The position numbers and the translations under genes are program-made. The notes beneath the pieces are model-generated. The model saw nothing but the letters and a program-made list of their open reading frames with translations, did not search any database and was not told where the DNA came from. DNA of 64,000 bases, from the NCBI RefSeq assembly GCF_001277345.1, contig NZ_LIUT01000001.1:3484676-3548675 (forward strand). Direction: 5' to 3'. Of this stretch, positions 8,771 to 17,935 are shown in pieces (the first letter of the stretch is position 1; each line of letters opens with the position of its first letter). Origin of the DNA: Paenibacillus solani (lineage in GTDB: Bacteria; Bacillota; Bacilli; Paenibacillales; Paenibacillaceae).

Positions 8771-9370
8771 ATGCCTACAACAAACAATCGAAATGCCAAG
8801 AAAGAACGAATATTAAACACCGCTCTGAAGCTGTTCTCACAGCAGGGATATCATGCGACGACCACCAAAGAGATTGCCGCCGAAAGCGGCGTTGCCGAAG
8901 GGCTGATCTTCTACCACTTCGGAGATAAGCGAAAGCTGCTGCTCTATCTTGTAAATAATTTTTCCTTTGTTACACAGCTTCAAGAGGAAGCGCCTGAACT
9001 GTCAATGCTTCCTGCGGAGGAAGCCCTGTTCCAATACGGCTTGACGTACCTCAAATTCCTTCGGACGAACATGGATTATCTCATGCTCATTTGGTCACCT
9101 GAACTCATAAAAGATGCTGAGGTGTCAAGTGAAGTATCACGACTGATCGCAGGGTTTGGGACTGCGGGAGGCAGTATTCTCAAACGAGCTGCAGGATCGA
9201 GTCCTCAACCGGAACAAACGGTTCAGGTTGCGATGATGATGATGACCTCCTCCATCCTGGTTTATTGCATACTCCACTCCCGTCTCGGGCAAGAAGCACT
9301 CCCGCTTGGGGACGAATTATATATTCGTGAGCTTGTCCAGCTGCTGCTGAACGGATATAAAGATGCCTAG
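8771..9370 (+). CDS. TetR/AcrR family transcriptional regulator
   Basis: This 199-aa regulator has a canonical TetR HTH: RILNTALKLFSQQGYHATTT, then KEIAAESGVAEGLIFYHFGD and KRKLL. The C-terminal domain is helical with a Met-rich stretch (VAMMMMTSS). A frame extension to TTG 8729 exists, but ATG 8771 begins the usual short basic leader (PTTNNRNAKKER). It is preceded by a promoter with an operator at the start site, implying autorepression. The same palindrome precedes the next gene, so this protein most likely also represses the HXXEE membrane protein. It is divergent from the sugar importer. Confidence 0.87.
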   Translation: MPTTNNRNAKKERILNTALKLFSQQGYHATTTKEIAAESGVAEGLIFYHFGDKRKLLLYLVNNFSFVTQLQEEAPELSMLPAEEALFQYGLTYLKFLRTNMDYLMLIWSPELIKDAEVSSEVSRLIAGFGTAGGSILKRAAGSSPQPEQTVQVAMMMMTSSILVYCILHSRLGQEALPLGDELYIRELVQLLLNGYKDA

Positions 9371-9456
9371 ATGACATCTCTAAGTGGATATAACTAATCA
9401 TGCTGATCGCAGAACAGAAATATCTTATCTGCATCAGCTTCTTTTAACCCCTGATT

Positions 9457-9472
9457 TTGAGTAAACACTCAA
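9457..9472 (+). promoter_or_regulatory. Second copy of the TetR operator, upstream of the HXXEE gene
   Basis: The 16-base sequence TTGAGTAAACACTCAA is identical to the core at 8707-8722. TTGAGT can also serve as a -35 element, with TATCAT 16 bases downstream, so a bound repressor would occlude the promoter. Confidence 0.75.
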
Positions 9473-9523
9473 TTTTTTATCATTATCTTCACTAATAAGC
9501 ATATTGAAGGGAGAAAATGGATC

Positions 9524-10081
9524 ATGTTATCATTCATGCAAGATTGGAATTCCGTTATCATGCTGTGGTTGCTGCCAGTTGTCTTTTTCATTCACGATGG
9601 GGAAGAGATTACTACGATCGAATGGTGGCTCAGAAAAAATCAGGGTAATCCCTGGCTCTCCAAAATCTCGCCTGTCCCTATTTCATGGAATAAGCATATT
9701 ACTCTGCAATTCACATATGCTGTGCTGCTGATCGGATTTGTTCTTACCAGCCTAACGGTCTTAACAGCAATTAACTTCGAAATTGGCAGTCCATTTAACG
9801 TCCTATTTGCGGGCTTTGCCATGGTGATACTGCTAGATGGCGTAAAACATACAGCAGCTTCGATCTTTCTCCGGAAATATACCCCGGGTGTTATTACAGC
9901 AGCCACCCTAGAAATTCCCTACGGCATTTATGCGCTATATCGCTTCCTGCACGCAGACATGATTGTAGATATGGCTTCAGTCCTTATAGGGACCATCATC
10001 GCCCTCCCGATTACCCTACTGCTGGTATGGATTGGCCTGACGCTTGGAGGACGAATTGCTCCCTTTCGCCATGAAACATAA
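9524..10081 (+). CDS. HXXEE domain integral membrane protein
   Basis: This 185-aa protein has the family signature HDGEE (His24, Glu27, Glu28) at the end of the first TM segment. Further TM segments lie at about residues 65-85, 90-110 and 150-175. HXXEE proteins are small bacterial membrane proteins of unknown activity; the conserved His/Glu set suggests metal binding or catalysis in the membrane. The gene is preceded by the same operator as the TetR gene upstream, so it is probably induced by that regulator's ligand. No downstream partner shares its strand unit before the MarR promoter. Confidence 0.8.
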   Translation: MLSFMQDWNSVIMLWLLPVVFFIHDGEEITTIEWWLRKNQGNPWLSKISPVPISWNKHITLQFTYAVLLIGFVLTSLTVLTAINFEIGSPFNVLFAGFAMVILLDGVKHTAASIFLRKYTPGVITAATLEIPYGIYALYRFLHADMIVDMASVLIGTIIALPITLLLVWIGLTLGGRIAPFRHET

Positions 10082-10118
10082 AGACATAAAGAACAAGAAT
10101 ATGAGAGCCCACTCCTAT

Positions 10119-10179
10119 TTGACTTTTCTTTCCTTCTGCCATATAGTTCATTAATGAAACTGTTTGACACATGAACTAT
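10119..10179 (+). promoter_or_regulatory. Promoter and operator of the marR-MMPL operon
   Basis: TTGACT (10119-10124), 17 bases, TATAGT (10142-10147) make a sigma-A promoter. The -10 overlaps an inverted repeat ATAGTTCA (10143-10150) / TGAACTAT (10172-10179), with a further internal half site ATGAAACT. The placement fits autorepression by the MarR protein. Confidence 0.7.
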
Positions 10180-10197
10180 TTGAAAGGAGAACTATTG

Positions 10198-10650
10198 TTG
10201 AACGATAAGGCAAAACAATGGATCGACCGGTATGTCGATGTTTATTTGCTGGTATCGCGGCGGATCAATGCCCAGATTCGGGAGCAGCTCGGGGAGGATT
10301 TGACTAGTGACCAGTTTCAAGTCGTGCGCTTGATCAACGGCATGGATCGCTGCACTTCGTCCTATCTGGCGGAAGCTCTGGCGGTCGGAAAAAGCTCGGT
10401 TACTGCCATCGTCAACCGCCTCGTGGATGCCGGCATTATCGACAGAACCCGGGATGAAGCAGATCGCAGGCTGGTTTATCTCACTTTAACGGAATACGGA
10501 CATACGATTTTTGAATCTGCCCAGGAACAGATGAGGGAGATTGTCTCCCCTTATCTACAGCATTTTGAAGAAAAAGATATCGAAATGTTTATCTCGATGT
10601 TTGAGAAACTGGGGCAATTGATGTTTGAATCAGGGGGGAGAAAGAATTGA
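10198..10650 (+). CDS. MarR family transcriptional regulator
   Basis: This 150-aa MarR protein has a winged HTH that reads TSDQFQVVRLINGMDRCTSS then YLAEALAVGKSSVTAIVNRL, and a wing DRTRDEADRRLVYLTLTEYG containing the conserved D-x-R-D-x-R motif. The frame is open to ATG 10171, but GAAAGGAG lies inside that stretch and points to TTG 10198. The stop overlaps the start of the MMPL exporter gene by four bases, so the pair is coupled. The pairing resembles B. subtilis ydgG-ydgH, where a MarR repressor controls an MMPL transporter. Confidence 0.88.
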   Translation: MNDKAKQWIDRYVDVYLLVSRRINAQIREQLGEDLTSDQFQVVRLINGMDRCTSSYLAEALAVGKSSVTAIVNRLVDAGIIDRTRDEADRRLVYLTLTEYGHTIFESAQEQMREIVSPYLQHFEEKDIEMFISMFEKLGQLMFESGGRKN

Positions 10651-13600
10651 AAGCCATACTGAAAGCAAGATGGGCCATTATCGTGCTGTGGCTGGTTGCA
10701 GCTGTCGCAATGTTTCTGCTCGCACCTTCCATGGCGGATCTGGTACGGGAGAAGGGGCAATTATCCGTACCTGATGGTTATACCTCTTCACGAGCCGCGG
10801 AAATTCTTAAGGAAGCTGCCAGCGGCGAAGGCGGCGAAATCCTGAACCAGGTTGCACTCGTCTTCAACAAGCCCGATGGACTAAGCACAGCAGATAAAGA
10901 GAGTATCCGGGAGGGCGTTCAAGCACTGAACGACAATAAAAAAAGCCTCCATATCGACTCCATTAATGAACCGTTCACGCAGCCGGAGCTTGAAGACACA
11001 CTAATTGCCGAAGACGGGAAGACCATCATGGTCGCACTTCAGGTCAGCGGCGGTGACGAAGCCGTGAAGGAGCTGCCGAAGAAGGTCGATCAGGTACTCA
11101 AAGGTGTTCAAGCCGACCATTACCTGACAAGCGAAGGTCTCATCAATGAAGATACCATTGTCAGCTCCGAGGAAGGCTTGAAGAAAACGGAATATATTAC
11201 GGTCATTTTCATTCTTCTTATTCTGTTTCTTGTCTTCCGTTCCTTTGTAGCACCGTTTGTGCCACTTTTAACCGTAGGACTCAGTTACATCGTGTCCCAA
11301 TCGGTTGTGTCCTTTCTTGTGGACCAATTCAATTTTCCGATATCGTCATTCACCCAGATCTTTATGGTGGCGGTTATGTTCGGGATCGGAACCGATTACT
11401 GCATCCTGCTGATCAGCCGGTTTAAGGAAGAGCTCAGTACATCTGAAGATACCACGACGGCTATCATCGAGACTTACCGAAAAGCAGGCGGCACCGTGCT
11501 TTATTCCGGTCTTGCCGTATTTGTCGGCTTTGCAGCGATCGGATTATCCAAATTCATTCTGTATAAATCCGCAGTTGCGGTAGCCATCGGCATCGCTGTT
11601 ATGTTACTTGCATTGGTTACCGTCGTGCCATTCTTCATGGCAGTGCTCGGCAAGAAGCTCTTCTGGCCTTCACGCGGCAAACTGGAGCATAGTGAAAATA
11701 AGCTTTGGGGAGCGGCAGGTTCCTTCTCGCTTAAACGCCCATGGGCTGCATTGCTTGTTGTAGCTGTGATCGTAGCTCCATTCCTGGTCACCTATAGCGG
11801 CAAGCTGTCATTTAACAGCTTAGAAGAGATCGGGCCAAGCTACGCTTCGGTCAAGGGCTTCAACATTATCTCGGACAGCTTCGGTCCCGGACAATCGCTG
11901 CCTTCCACCATCGTGATCAAGAACGATGATCGGATGGATACAGCCGAATACATGGGTCTCGCGGAGAAAATCAGCCGGGAGGTTGAAAAGGTTGAGGGCG
12001 TATCCAGCGTACGCGGTCTCTCCCGCCCAACAGGTGAGCAAATCAACGACTTCCTTATTCCTACTCAAGTCAAGACTTTAAATGAAGGATTGGGAGAAAC
12101 CAAAGACGGTCTGACCCAGATTCAGAACGGTCTGTCCGAAGCAGGCAAACAGCTCAGCGAGAATGCGCCTAAGCTGAATGAAGCCGCTGCGGGAGCCAAA
12201 GAATTGACCAAAGGAACAGCCGATCTCAAAGATGGCATTGCTGAGCTTGGTCAAGGTCTAAGCGCTATTCAAAAAGGGATTCAAAGCGGAAGCGCAGGTG
12301 CGGGTGAGATCAAAGCCGGTCTTGCGAAAGCTGCGCAAAGCGCCAAAGAGTTAGCTGCAGCCCATGCCCAGCTTCTTCAAGGCTACAAACAGCTCGATAC
12401 CGGACTAGAAGCACTGGAAGGCGGCATTGCCGGACTTAAAGAGCAGCTTGCCGGCGTTGCGACTGCATTAGGCGGGCTTGAAGGCTCCTTCACCGGCCTT
12501 GAGAGCAGCTATCCGGAGCTCTTGCAAGATACGGATTACCAAACTATAAAAGGAACCGTAACGCAGACGGCCGCAGGCACAGCCGAATTGGCGGCAGGCT
12601 TGGGTCAGATTTCCGAACAGCTCAAAGGTGCTGCAGCCGGCTTGTCGGAGGCAAACGCAGGCTACGCCAAGGCAGCTGCCGGGCAAACGGCGCTTGCCGA
12701 TGGACTGCAACAGCTTGTAGCCGGTATTGGAGAGCTTCAATCCGGTCTATCTCAGGCGGCTAACGGGCAAGGCCAGATCGTCAGCAAGATCCCGTCCATT
12801 ACGGGCGGACTGGACCAGCTGCAGGGAGGTCAGAAGCAGCTTGCCGACGGCTTTGGTGATCTTACTGGCCAAATCGGAGAGCTGACGGAAGGGCTGAGCG
12901 CTAGCGCGGATGGTCTGAAGCAAATTTCGGATGGACTGCATTCCGCACAGGATTATCTGCAGCAGATTCAGGATCTTCAAGACGAGGATCTCAGCGGATT
13001 TTTCATTCCGCAGGAAGCCCTCGAGAACGAAGAGTTCCAGACGGTATTCGACACCTATTTAAGTGGAGACCGTAAAGTGATGACACTGGATGTAGTTCTG
13101 GCAACCAATCCATACAGCGAAGAAGCACTTGGAACCGTCGAGCAGATCCAAGCTGCCGTAGATCGTGCCGTTAAAGACACGAAATTGGAGAATGCTGAAG
13201 TTGCCATTAGCGGCATTACCAGTACCAACAATGATCTGCAAAATATTTCGAATGAAGATTACTCCCGAACCGTTATTCTCATGCTGAGCGGAATCTTCAT
13301 TATTCTGGTTCTGCTTCTGCGCTCCATCGTGATGCCGATTTACCTGATAATTTCATTGGTTATTACCTACTTTACCGCTGTCGGTGTAACCGAAATGATC
13401 TTCGTTCACGGCTTCGGGTATTCCGGTATTACTTGGGCCACGCCGTTCTTCAGCTTTGTCATGCTGATTGCGCTTGGGGTTGACTACAGCATCTTCCTCA
13501 TGGCCCGCTTCAATGAGAACAAATCCTGGAATGTTCAGGATGCCATTCTCCATGCCATGCGCAACATGGGAACGGTAATCCTGTCTGCGGTGGTCATTCT

Positions 13601-13814
13601 TGGTGGTACCTTTGCGGCGATGTATCCTTCGGGCGTACTGTCCATGATGCAGATCGCAACCGTTGTCCTGGTTGGACTTGTGCTCTATGCTCTCGTATTC
13701 CTGCCATTCTTTGTGCCTGTCATGGTACGTATCTTTGGCCGGGCTAACTGGTGGCCATTCAGTCCTAAGGAACAGGGCGAATCCTCAAACAAGGGACATG
13801 ATCTGAACATGTAA
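10647..13814 (+). CDS. MMPL/RND family exporter (YdgH-like)
   Basis: This is a 1055-aa membrane exporter. Twelve TM segments are split between an N-terminal half (TM1 at the extreme N-terminus; cluster at about residues 180-370) and a C-terminal cluster (about 860-1040). Each half carries the RND signature: GTDYCILLISRF in the first, GVDYSIFLMARF in the second. The extracytoplasmic region between them (about 470-790) is a long series of Gly/Ala/Leu/Gln heptad-like repeats (QNGLSEAGKQL, LAAGLGQISEQL, GLSASADGLKQISDGL) predicted to form coiled coils, as in YhgE/Pip-like proteins. It starts at TTG behind GGGGGGAG. Its substrate is unknown; lipids or toxic amphiphiles are typical. Confidence 0.9.
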   Translation: MKAILKARWAIIVLWLVAAVAMFLLAPSMADLVREKGQLSVPDGYTSSRAAEILKEAASGEGGEILNQVALVFNKPDGLSTADKESIREGVQALNDNKKSLHIDSINEPFTQPELEDTLIAEDGKTIMVALQVSGGDEAVKELPKKVDQVLKGVQADHYLTSEGLINEDTIVSSEEGLKKTEYITVIFILLILFLVFRSFVAPFVPLLTVGLSYIVSQSVVSFLVDQFNFPISSFTQIFMVAVMFGIGTDYCILLISRFKEELSTSEDTTTAIIETYRKAGGTVLYSGLAVFVGFAAIGLSKFILYKSAVAVAIGIAVMLLALVTVVPFFMAVLGKKLFWPSRGKLEHSENKLWGAAGSFSLKRPWAALLVVAVIVAPFLVTYSGKLSFNSLEEIGPSYASVKGFNIISDSFGPGQSLPSTIVIKNDDRMDTAEYMGLAEKISREVEKVEGVSSVRGLSRPTGEQINDFLIPTQVKTLNEGLGETKDGLTQIQNGLSEAGKQLSENAPKLNEAAAGAKELTKGTADLKDGIAELGQGLSAIQKGIQSGSAGAGEIKAGLAKAAQSAKELAAAHAQLLQGYKQLDTGLEALEGGIAGLKEQLAGVATALGGLEGSFTGLESSYPELLQDTDYQTIKGTVTQTAAGTAELAAGLGQISEQLKGAAAGLSEANAGYAKAAAGQTALADGLQQLVAGIGELQSGLSQAANGQGQIVSKIPSITGGLDQLQGGQKQLADGFGDLTGQIGELTEGLSASADGLKQISDGLHSAQDYLQQIQDLQDEDLSGFFIPQEALENEEFQTVFDTYLSGDRKVMTLDVVLATNPYSEEALGTVEQIQAAVDRAVKDTKLENAEVAISGITSTNNDLQNISNEDYSRTVILMLSGIFIILVLLLRSIVMPIYLIISLVITYFTAVGVTEMIFVHGFGYSGITWATPFFSFVMLIALGVDYSIFLMARFNENKSWNVQDAILHAMRNMGTVILSAVVILGGTFAAMYPSGVLSMMQIATVVLVGLVLYALVFLPFFVPVMVRIFGRANWWPFSPKEQGESSNKGHDLNM

Positions 13815-13859
13815 TGGACCAGAAAGTATATTTATCGCTTTATCCAAGTCTTATATATA

Positions 13860-13897
13860 AACAACCCGTATGCTGGCATCATGGCATACGGGTTGTT
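13860..13897 (+). terminator. Terminator of the marR-MMPL operon
   Basis: Perfect 14-base arms (AACAACCCGTATGC and its complement) are followed by TTTTC, 45 bases after the stop codon. The convergent beta-helix gene ends just beyond. Confidence 0.85.
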
Positions 13898-13934
13898 TTC
13901 ATTTCATTCAATATTGCCGGTCGCTCATTTCAAT

Positions 13935-14981
13935 TTATTGAACCGTTACATTTCCCTTGTACATATTCCCTGCCGGGCTCCTCGTATTCTGATACGCCGT
14001 GGCCGACGTTTGTTTATAGGCTCCGATTACATATACGGAAGCGTCTGTAAGATACAGCGTATTGTTGGAAAATTCATTGCCAGTCCCCCACCCAGGTACG
14101 ATCTCGTGAAGCTGGAATGCATCCACGATAAAGCTGTTCCCGTTCTGATAAGCGGTATTATTGCGGATGATGGCTCCATTTCCCTTCACATCAATGAAGC
14201 TGTCGGCGTAATTCGCTCCGCTGATTCCCTCGCCATAGAAGGTGCAGCCCTCCACCAGCGTTCCGATCGATCGTTCTTTAATATCGATATGCTCCGCGGT
14301 AATATTCGGTCCGAATACAACGTTACGTATTGTATTGTAGTGGGTGTTCTGATTGTAGCTCGCACCTTCGGCAGAGCCTACGTAGACCCCTTCTCCAAAG
14401 CCTGCCCCCGTCTTTCCTGTTTCATAAATACGTGAGTTCTCGATGGAACTATAGGAAGTGCCATCCCGGAAGTGCACGGCTTCATATCCAATATGGTAAA
14501 CCTCCACATCGGTTATGCGGGTGTAATTGGAATGATCCAGAAGGATACCCTTTTGCGCATTGGTAAACTTCAGGTTACGGATGACCCAGTGATCGCCTCG
14601 GACACGCAGACCATATCCGGAACCTACGGAATATCCTGAAATTACAGCGGGATTATCCGATTGCTGGCTCTCGATTACAATAGGCTGCTGTGCTGTTCCC
14701 TCAACATCCGTTGAGAAGCTTCCTGTATACGTGCCGGGTGCAAGTACAATCCGTTTGCCGGGGAGCACATTCTTTAACGCGCTATGCAGGCATGAGGCCG
14801 TGGAGCAGGCTATTACCTCATCCGACAGATCAGATGCTGGTGGTACAATTCCACTGTCACCAACAGCTGCTGACCGGGGAATCGCATGAGCTGATGTACT
14901 CCATATGGACGTCCATAACAGCAGTGCCACAGCGGTTAATACCAGCTTAGGCAAGCTGCGATATATTCTCGCTTTTCTCAT
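13935..14981 (-). CDS. Secreted right-handed parallel beta-helix protein
   Basis: This 348-aa protein has a Sec signal peptide ending in SAHA, so it is exported. The body is a parallel beta-helix typical of polysaccharide-active or chondroitinase-B/pectate-lyase-like folds: YTGSFSTDVEGTAQQPIVIE, HWVIRNLKFTNAQKGILLDH, TRITDVEVYHIGYEAVHF, and the coil H-I-D-I-K-E. No lyase-specific Ca or catalytic triad is certain by eye. An AGGAGG lies 12 bases before ATG 14981; an ATG at 15005 has weaker support. It is monocistronic. A Cys pair (ACSTASC) near residues 58-63 may form a disulfide. Confidence 0.75.
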   Translation of the reverse strand: MRKARIYRSLPKLVLTAVALLLWTSIWSTSAHAIPRSAAVGDSGIVPPASDLSDEVIACSTASCLHSALKNVLPGKRIVLAPGTYTGSFSTDVEGTAQQPIVIESQQSDNPAVISGYSVGSGYGLRVRGDHWVIRNLKFTNAQKGILLDHSNYTRITDVEVYHIGYEAVHFRDGTSYSSIENSRIYETGKTGAGFGEGVYVGSAEGASYNQNTHYNTIRNVVFGPNITAEHIDIKERSIGTLVEGCTFYGEGISGANYADSFIDVKGNGAIIRNNTAYQNGNSFIVDAFQLHEIVPGWGTGNEFSNNTLYLTDASVYVIGAYKQTSATAYQNTRSPAGNMYKGNVTVQ

Positions 14982-15260
14982 TAAACATGACATCCTCCTT
15001 GTCATCAGTAGCTATAAACCTCATTACCATATTAATGAGAAGGAGAACCAAACCGTTCCGTTCATAATGTTATTCGTTACCGACCATTTATTCCAAATCT
15101 GTTTGAGGGCCGATCTATCATATCAGATTAGCCGAAACCTCCCAGCTAAGGATGACTTGTATATTGTAGATTCATGAAATTGGGCTCACGGATGATTGCC
15201 CAGAGGAATAACGTATTTTATGGGTCAACGCCTACTACATGATGAAGGGCAGGAGTCACA

Positions 15261-16103
15261 GTGGCAACTTCTTATATGGATTTCACCTCACCGTCCGTTC
15301 GGTTTACTTATGATATGAGCAATAACCCGTTTTTCAAAAAAGACAGTCAGAATTACATTAATTCTCTCTCCATAAAAGAATTGAACACGCTCGGCAACGC
15401 TTCCCTGCTGGATATATACCTCAGCACCGGCAACGTGGTAGAGCCGCATATCCACCAGAATGCATCGGAACTGATATATGTTATTTCCGGTTCCGTCATC
15501 GTCTCCCTCGTCAATCCGTTTACGAAAGAGCTGCTGAACTTCACGGTAACGCCCGGTCAAGTTGCGCTCGTACCCCAAGGCTGGTGGCATTACGAAATGG
15601 CGACGGTTGACAACACGCATCTGATTGCGATTTTCGACGCGCCGGTGCCTGAATTCATCGGAGGTTCGGACCTCCTGAGATTGACGCCGGCCAGCGTGTT
15701 CGCCCATACCTACTGTCTGGATGAAGCCAAAGTCAAAGATACACTTGCGCCTATTACCGACACGGTTGTCATCGGTCCACCCAAAAATTGTACGCACCAA
15801 GAACAAGTCCAGGGACAGATGATGCATCAATATCATCCCTCACATCATAATCATCACTACGATCATAAAGGAACTTATAGTAATCGTGATTATGAGCTTC
15901 TTCAACAGCAACAGCAGCAACAATTCCAGCAACAGCAGCAACAATTCCAGCAACAGCAGCAGCTGTTCCAGCAGCGGCAACTGTTTCAAGAAACATCCCC
16001 TCTACATCCACCATCTCCATCTGAGCAGCAGCAGACCCGGCGTCCGCAGCAGCAAACGATCGGCAATCAGGGGGATATTTTCTCGAGTCCCTTCTGGGGA
16101 TGA
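15261..16103 (+). CDS. Cupin-domain protein with a Gln-rich repeat tail
   Basis: This 280-aa protein has a single cupin domain (about residues 35-150). Motif 1 gives metal ligands His63, His65 and Glu70 (PHIHQNASELIYV), and motif 2 gives His110 (PQGWWHYEM). After residue 185 comes a His-rich linker (HQYHPSHHNHHYDH), then a tract built from QQQQQFQ units and a short Ser/Pro/Gln tail. It starts at GTG 15261 behind AGGAG. Cupin domains of this type appear in oxalate-decarboxylase-like and spore-coat proteins; the low-complexity tail suggests a structural or coat role, but that is inference. Single gene with its own terminator. Confidence 0.75.
   Translation: MATSYMDFTSPSVRFTYDMSNNPFFKKDSQNYINSLSIKELNTLGNASLLDIYLSTGNVVEPHIHQNASELIYVISGSVIVSLVNPFTKELLNFTVTPGQVALVPQGWWHYEMATVDNTHLIAIFDAPVPEFIGGSDLLRLTPASVFAHTYCLDEAKVKDTLAPITDTVVIGPPKNCTHQEQVQGQMMHQYHPSHHNHHYDHKGTYSNRDYELLQQQQQQQFQQQQQQFQQQQQLFQQRQLFQETSPLHPPSPSEQQQTRRPQQQTIGNQGDIFSSPFWG
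15909..15990 (+). repeat. Tandem 21-base repeats coding for QQQQQFQ units
   Basis: Two identical 21-base units (15909-15929 and 15930-15950) are followed by a variant (15951-15971) and a partial fourth (15972-15990). They lie in frame within the cupin gene, so copy-number change would lengthen or shorten the Gln-rich tail without a frameshift. Confidence 0.85.
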
Positions 16104-16115
16104 AGTGAGCTTCTA

Positions 16116-16150
16116 AAGATACGCAGCGACAATCCCAAGCTGTGTATCTT
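16116..16150 (+). terminator. Terminator of the cupin gene
   Basis: Twelve-base arms AAGATACGCAGC / GCTGTGTATCTT (one mismatch) are followed by CTTTTTT. Confidence 0.85.
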
Positions 16151-16256
16151 CTTTTTTGTATACGCCGTTTTATTTCGTTATCTTAGAAAAAGGGTTAGAA
16201 TAGTAAGGTACGGCATCATTTGAATGCCCAATGTAAATTTAAGGAGGTTCCTATAC

Positions 16257-17618
16257 ATGAGCGTTGATTATAAAGCGTATTTTGCTGAACATCGCGAAGA
16301 ACATCTGAATGAATTAAAGGAATGGTTGTCCATTCCCAGCATTTCCGCCTTATCGGACCATAAAGGCGACGTTGCAAAAGCTGCCGAATGGCTTGCCAGC
16401 AAGCTGACCGAAGCAGGGCTGGAGCATGTAGAAATCCACCAAACAGCCGGGCACCCCATCATCACAGCAGACTATCTGCATGCCGAAGGCAAACCGACCG
16501 TGCTCGTCTACGGCCACTATGATGTACAGCCTGTAGACCCGCTTCATTTATGGGAAACCCCGCCATTTGAACCAGCAATCCGTAACGGTAAATTGTATGC
16601 ACGCGGAGCAACAGATGACAAAGGCCAGCTCTTCCTGCATGTGAAAGCCGTGGAAGCCATGCTGAAGCAAGAGAAAGAGCTTCCTGTCAACATTAAATTC
16701 TGTATCGAAGGCGAGGAAGAGGTATCTAGCCCGAACCTGCCGCTTTACCTTGATCAGAACAAGGACAAGCTGGCTGCCGATGCTATCGTAATCTCAGATA
16801 CGTCCCTGCTGGCACCAGGCAAACCGGCAATATCCACAGGTCTTCGCGGATTATGTTCGCTGGAGTTGACTCTGGAAACAGCCAATACGGACCTTCATTC
16901 CGGTACATATGGCGGCGGCGTTCCTAACGCGCTGCATGCCCTCGTCTCCCTGCTCTCTTCGCTTCATGATGAACAAGGCCGCGTTGCCGTGAAGGGTTTC
17001 TATGACGGCGTGCTGGAGCTGTCTCCCGAGATGCGCGAGGAGTTTGCCAAACAAGAATTCGATGAGGAAAAGCTGAAGCAGGACCTCGGCCTGGATTCCC
17101 TGTATGGCGAAGAAGGCTTCTCCTTCGTTGAACGCGTGGGAGCGCGTCCGACTCTTGAGCTGAACGGCGTATACGGCGGGTTTCAGGGTGAGGGCAGCAA
17201 GACGGTAATTGCAAAGGAAGCCCATGCCAAAATTACGTGTCGCCTGGTTGCAGACCAGGATCCGCAAGCGGTCCTCAATGCAATTGAAGCACACTTACAT
17301 GCCCACACTCCTACCGGTTCAAAGATTACATTCAAACCGAAGGAAAAGGCATTCGCCTTCAACATCGATCCATCCCATCCTATGCTGCAAAAAGCGGCGG
17401 ACGCATTCGAGCAGGTATATGGAACCCGCGCCCTCTTCACTAAAGATGGCGGTTCCATCCCGATCGTGGAGAAGCTGTCCAGTACACTCCATGCTCCTGC
17501 CGTCATGATGGGCTTTGGCTTGCCTGATGAGAATCTGCATGCTCCGAATGAGCATTTTAATCTGGAGAATTTCGATAAAGGGCTGCTGACCATCGTACAG
17601 TATCTGAAGCTAGTGTAA
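16257..17618 (+). CDS. M20 family dipeptidase
   Basis: This 453-aa cytoplasmic zinc metallopeptidase belongs to the M20 CNDP/DapE-like dipeptidase group. Zinc and catalytic residues are visible: YGHYDVQP (His ligand and the Asp two residues on), the bridging Asp in ARGATDDKGQ, the general base EGEEEVSS (Glu-Glu), and a later His in FSLHAPNEHF-like context. A dimerisation insert lies at about residues 200-370. It likely hydrolyses dipeptides or related amides. AAGGAGG precedes ATG 16257; an in-frame ATG at 16224 lacks a ribosome site. It is a single-gene unit with its own terminator. Confidence 0.9.
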   Translation: MSVDYKAYFAEHREEHLNELKEWLSIPSISALSDHKGDVAKAAEWLASKLTEAGLEHVEIHQTAGHPIITADYLHAEGKPTVLVYGHYDVQPVDPLHLWETPPFEPAIRNGKLYARGATDDKGQLFLHVKAVEAMLKQEKELPVNIKFCIEGEEEVSSPNLPLYLDQNKDKLAADAIVISDTSLLAPGKPAISTGLRGLCSLELTLETANTDLHSGTYGGGVPNALHALVSLLSSLHDEQGRVAVKGFYDGVLELSPEMREEFAKQEFDEEKLKQDLGLDSLYGEEGFSFVERVGARPTLELNGVYGGFQGEGSKTVIAKEAHAKITCRLVADQDPQAVLNAIEAHLHAHTPTGSKITFKPKEKAFAFNIDPSHPMLQKAADAFEQVYGTRALFTKDGGSIPIVEKLSSTLHAPAVMMGFGLPDENLHAPNEHFNLENFDKGLLTIVQYLKLV

Positions 17619-17676
17619 TAACCTTCGCTTCGTAAGCAACAGACCATAACAGGTCAGATCAGATACCCGTAATAAG

Positions 17677-17717
17677 AGACGCATATCGCAGGAATCGCAT
17701 CCTGTTGATATGCGTCT
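17677..17717 (+). terminator. Terminator of the dipeptidase gene
   Basis: Arms AGACGCATATC / GATATGCGTCT with an inner CAGGA/TCCTG pair are followed by TTTGC. Confidence 0.8.
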
Positions 17718-17935
17718 TTTGCTTATATGTAGATGCGTTTGCACAATACAAACACTTTTTAATTACAGCGAATAAGAAGCTAATGCCTCATCAATTAACC
17801 CACTATCATTCTCCTACAGCTATGTACATTCGGTATGTCAGCATCCTCCTCTATTTCTTTCCACTTGCAGTTAAAATGAAGTTCTTAACATTTGAGTGCA
17901 TACAATTTCCTGCAGGTAACAATAATGATAGAGAT

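Noticed and set aside
15903-15990. CRISPR-like repeat array
   Set aside because: The repeats are tandem and in frame with no spacers, so this is a coding tandem repeat.
15769-16020. Ala/Val-rich minus-strand frame
   Set aside because: It is the antisense reading of the Gln-codon repeats in the cupin gene.
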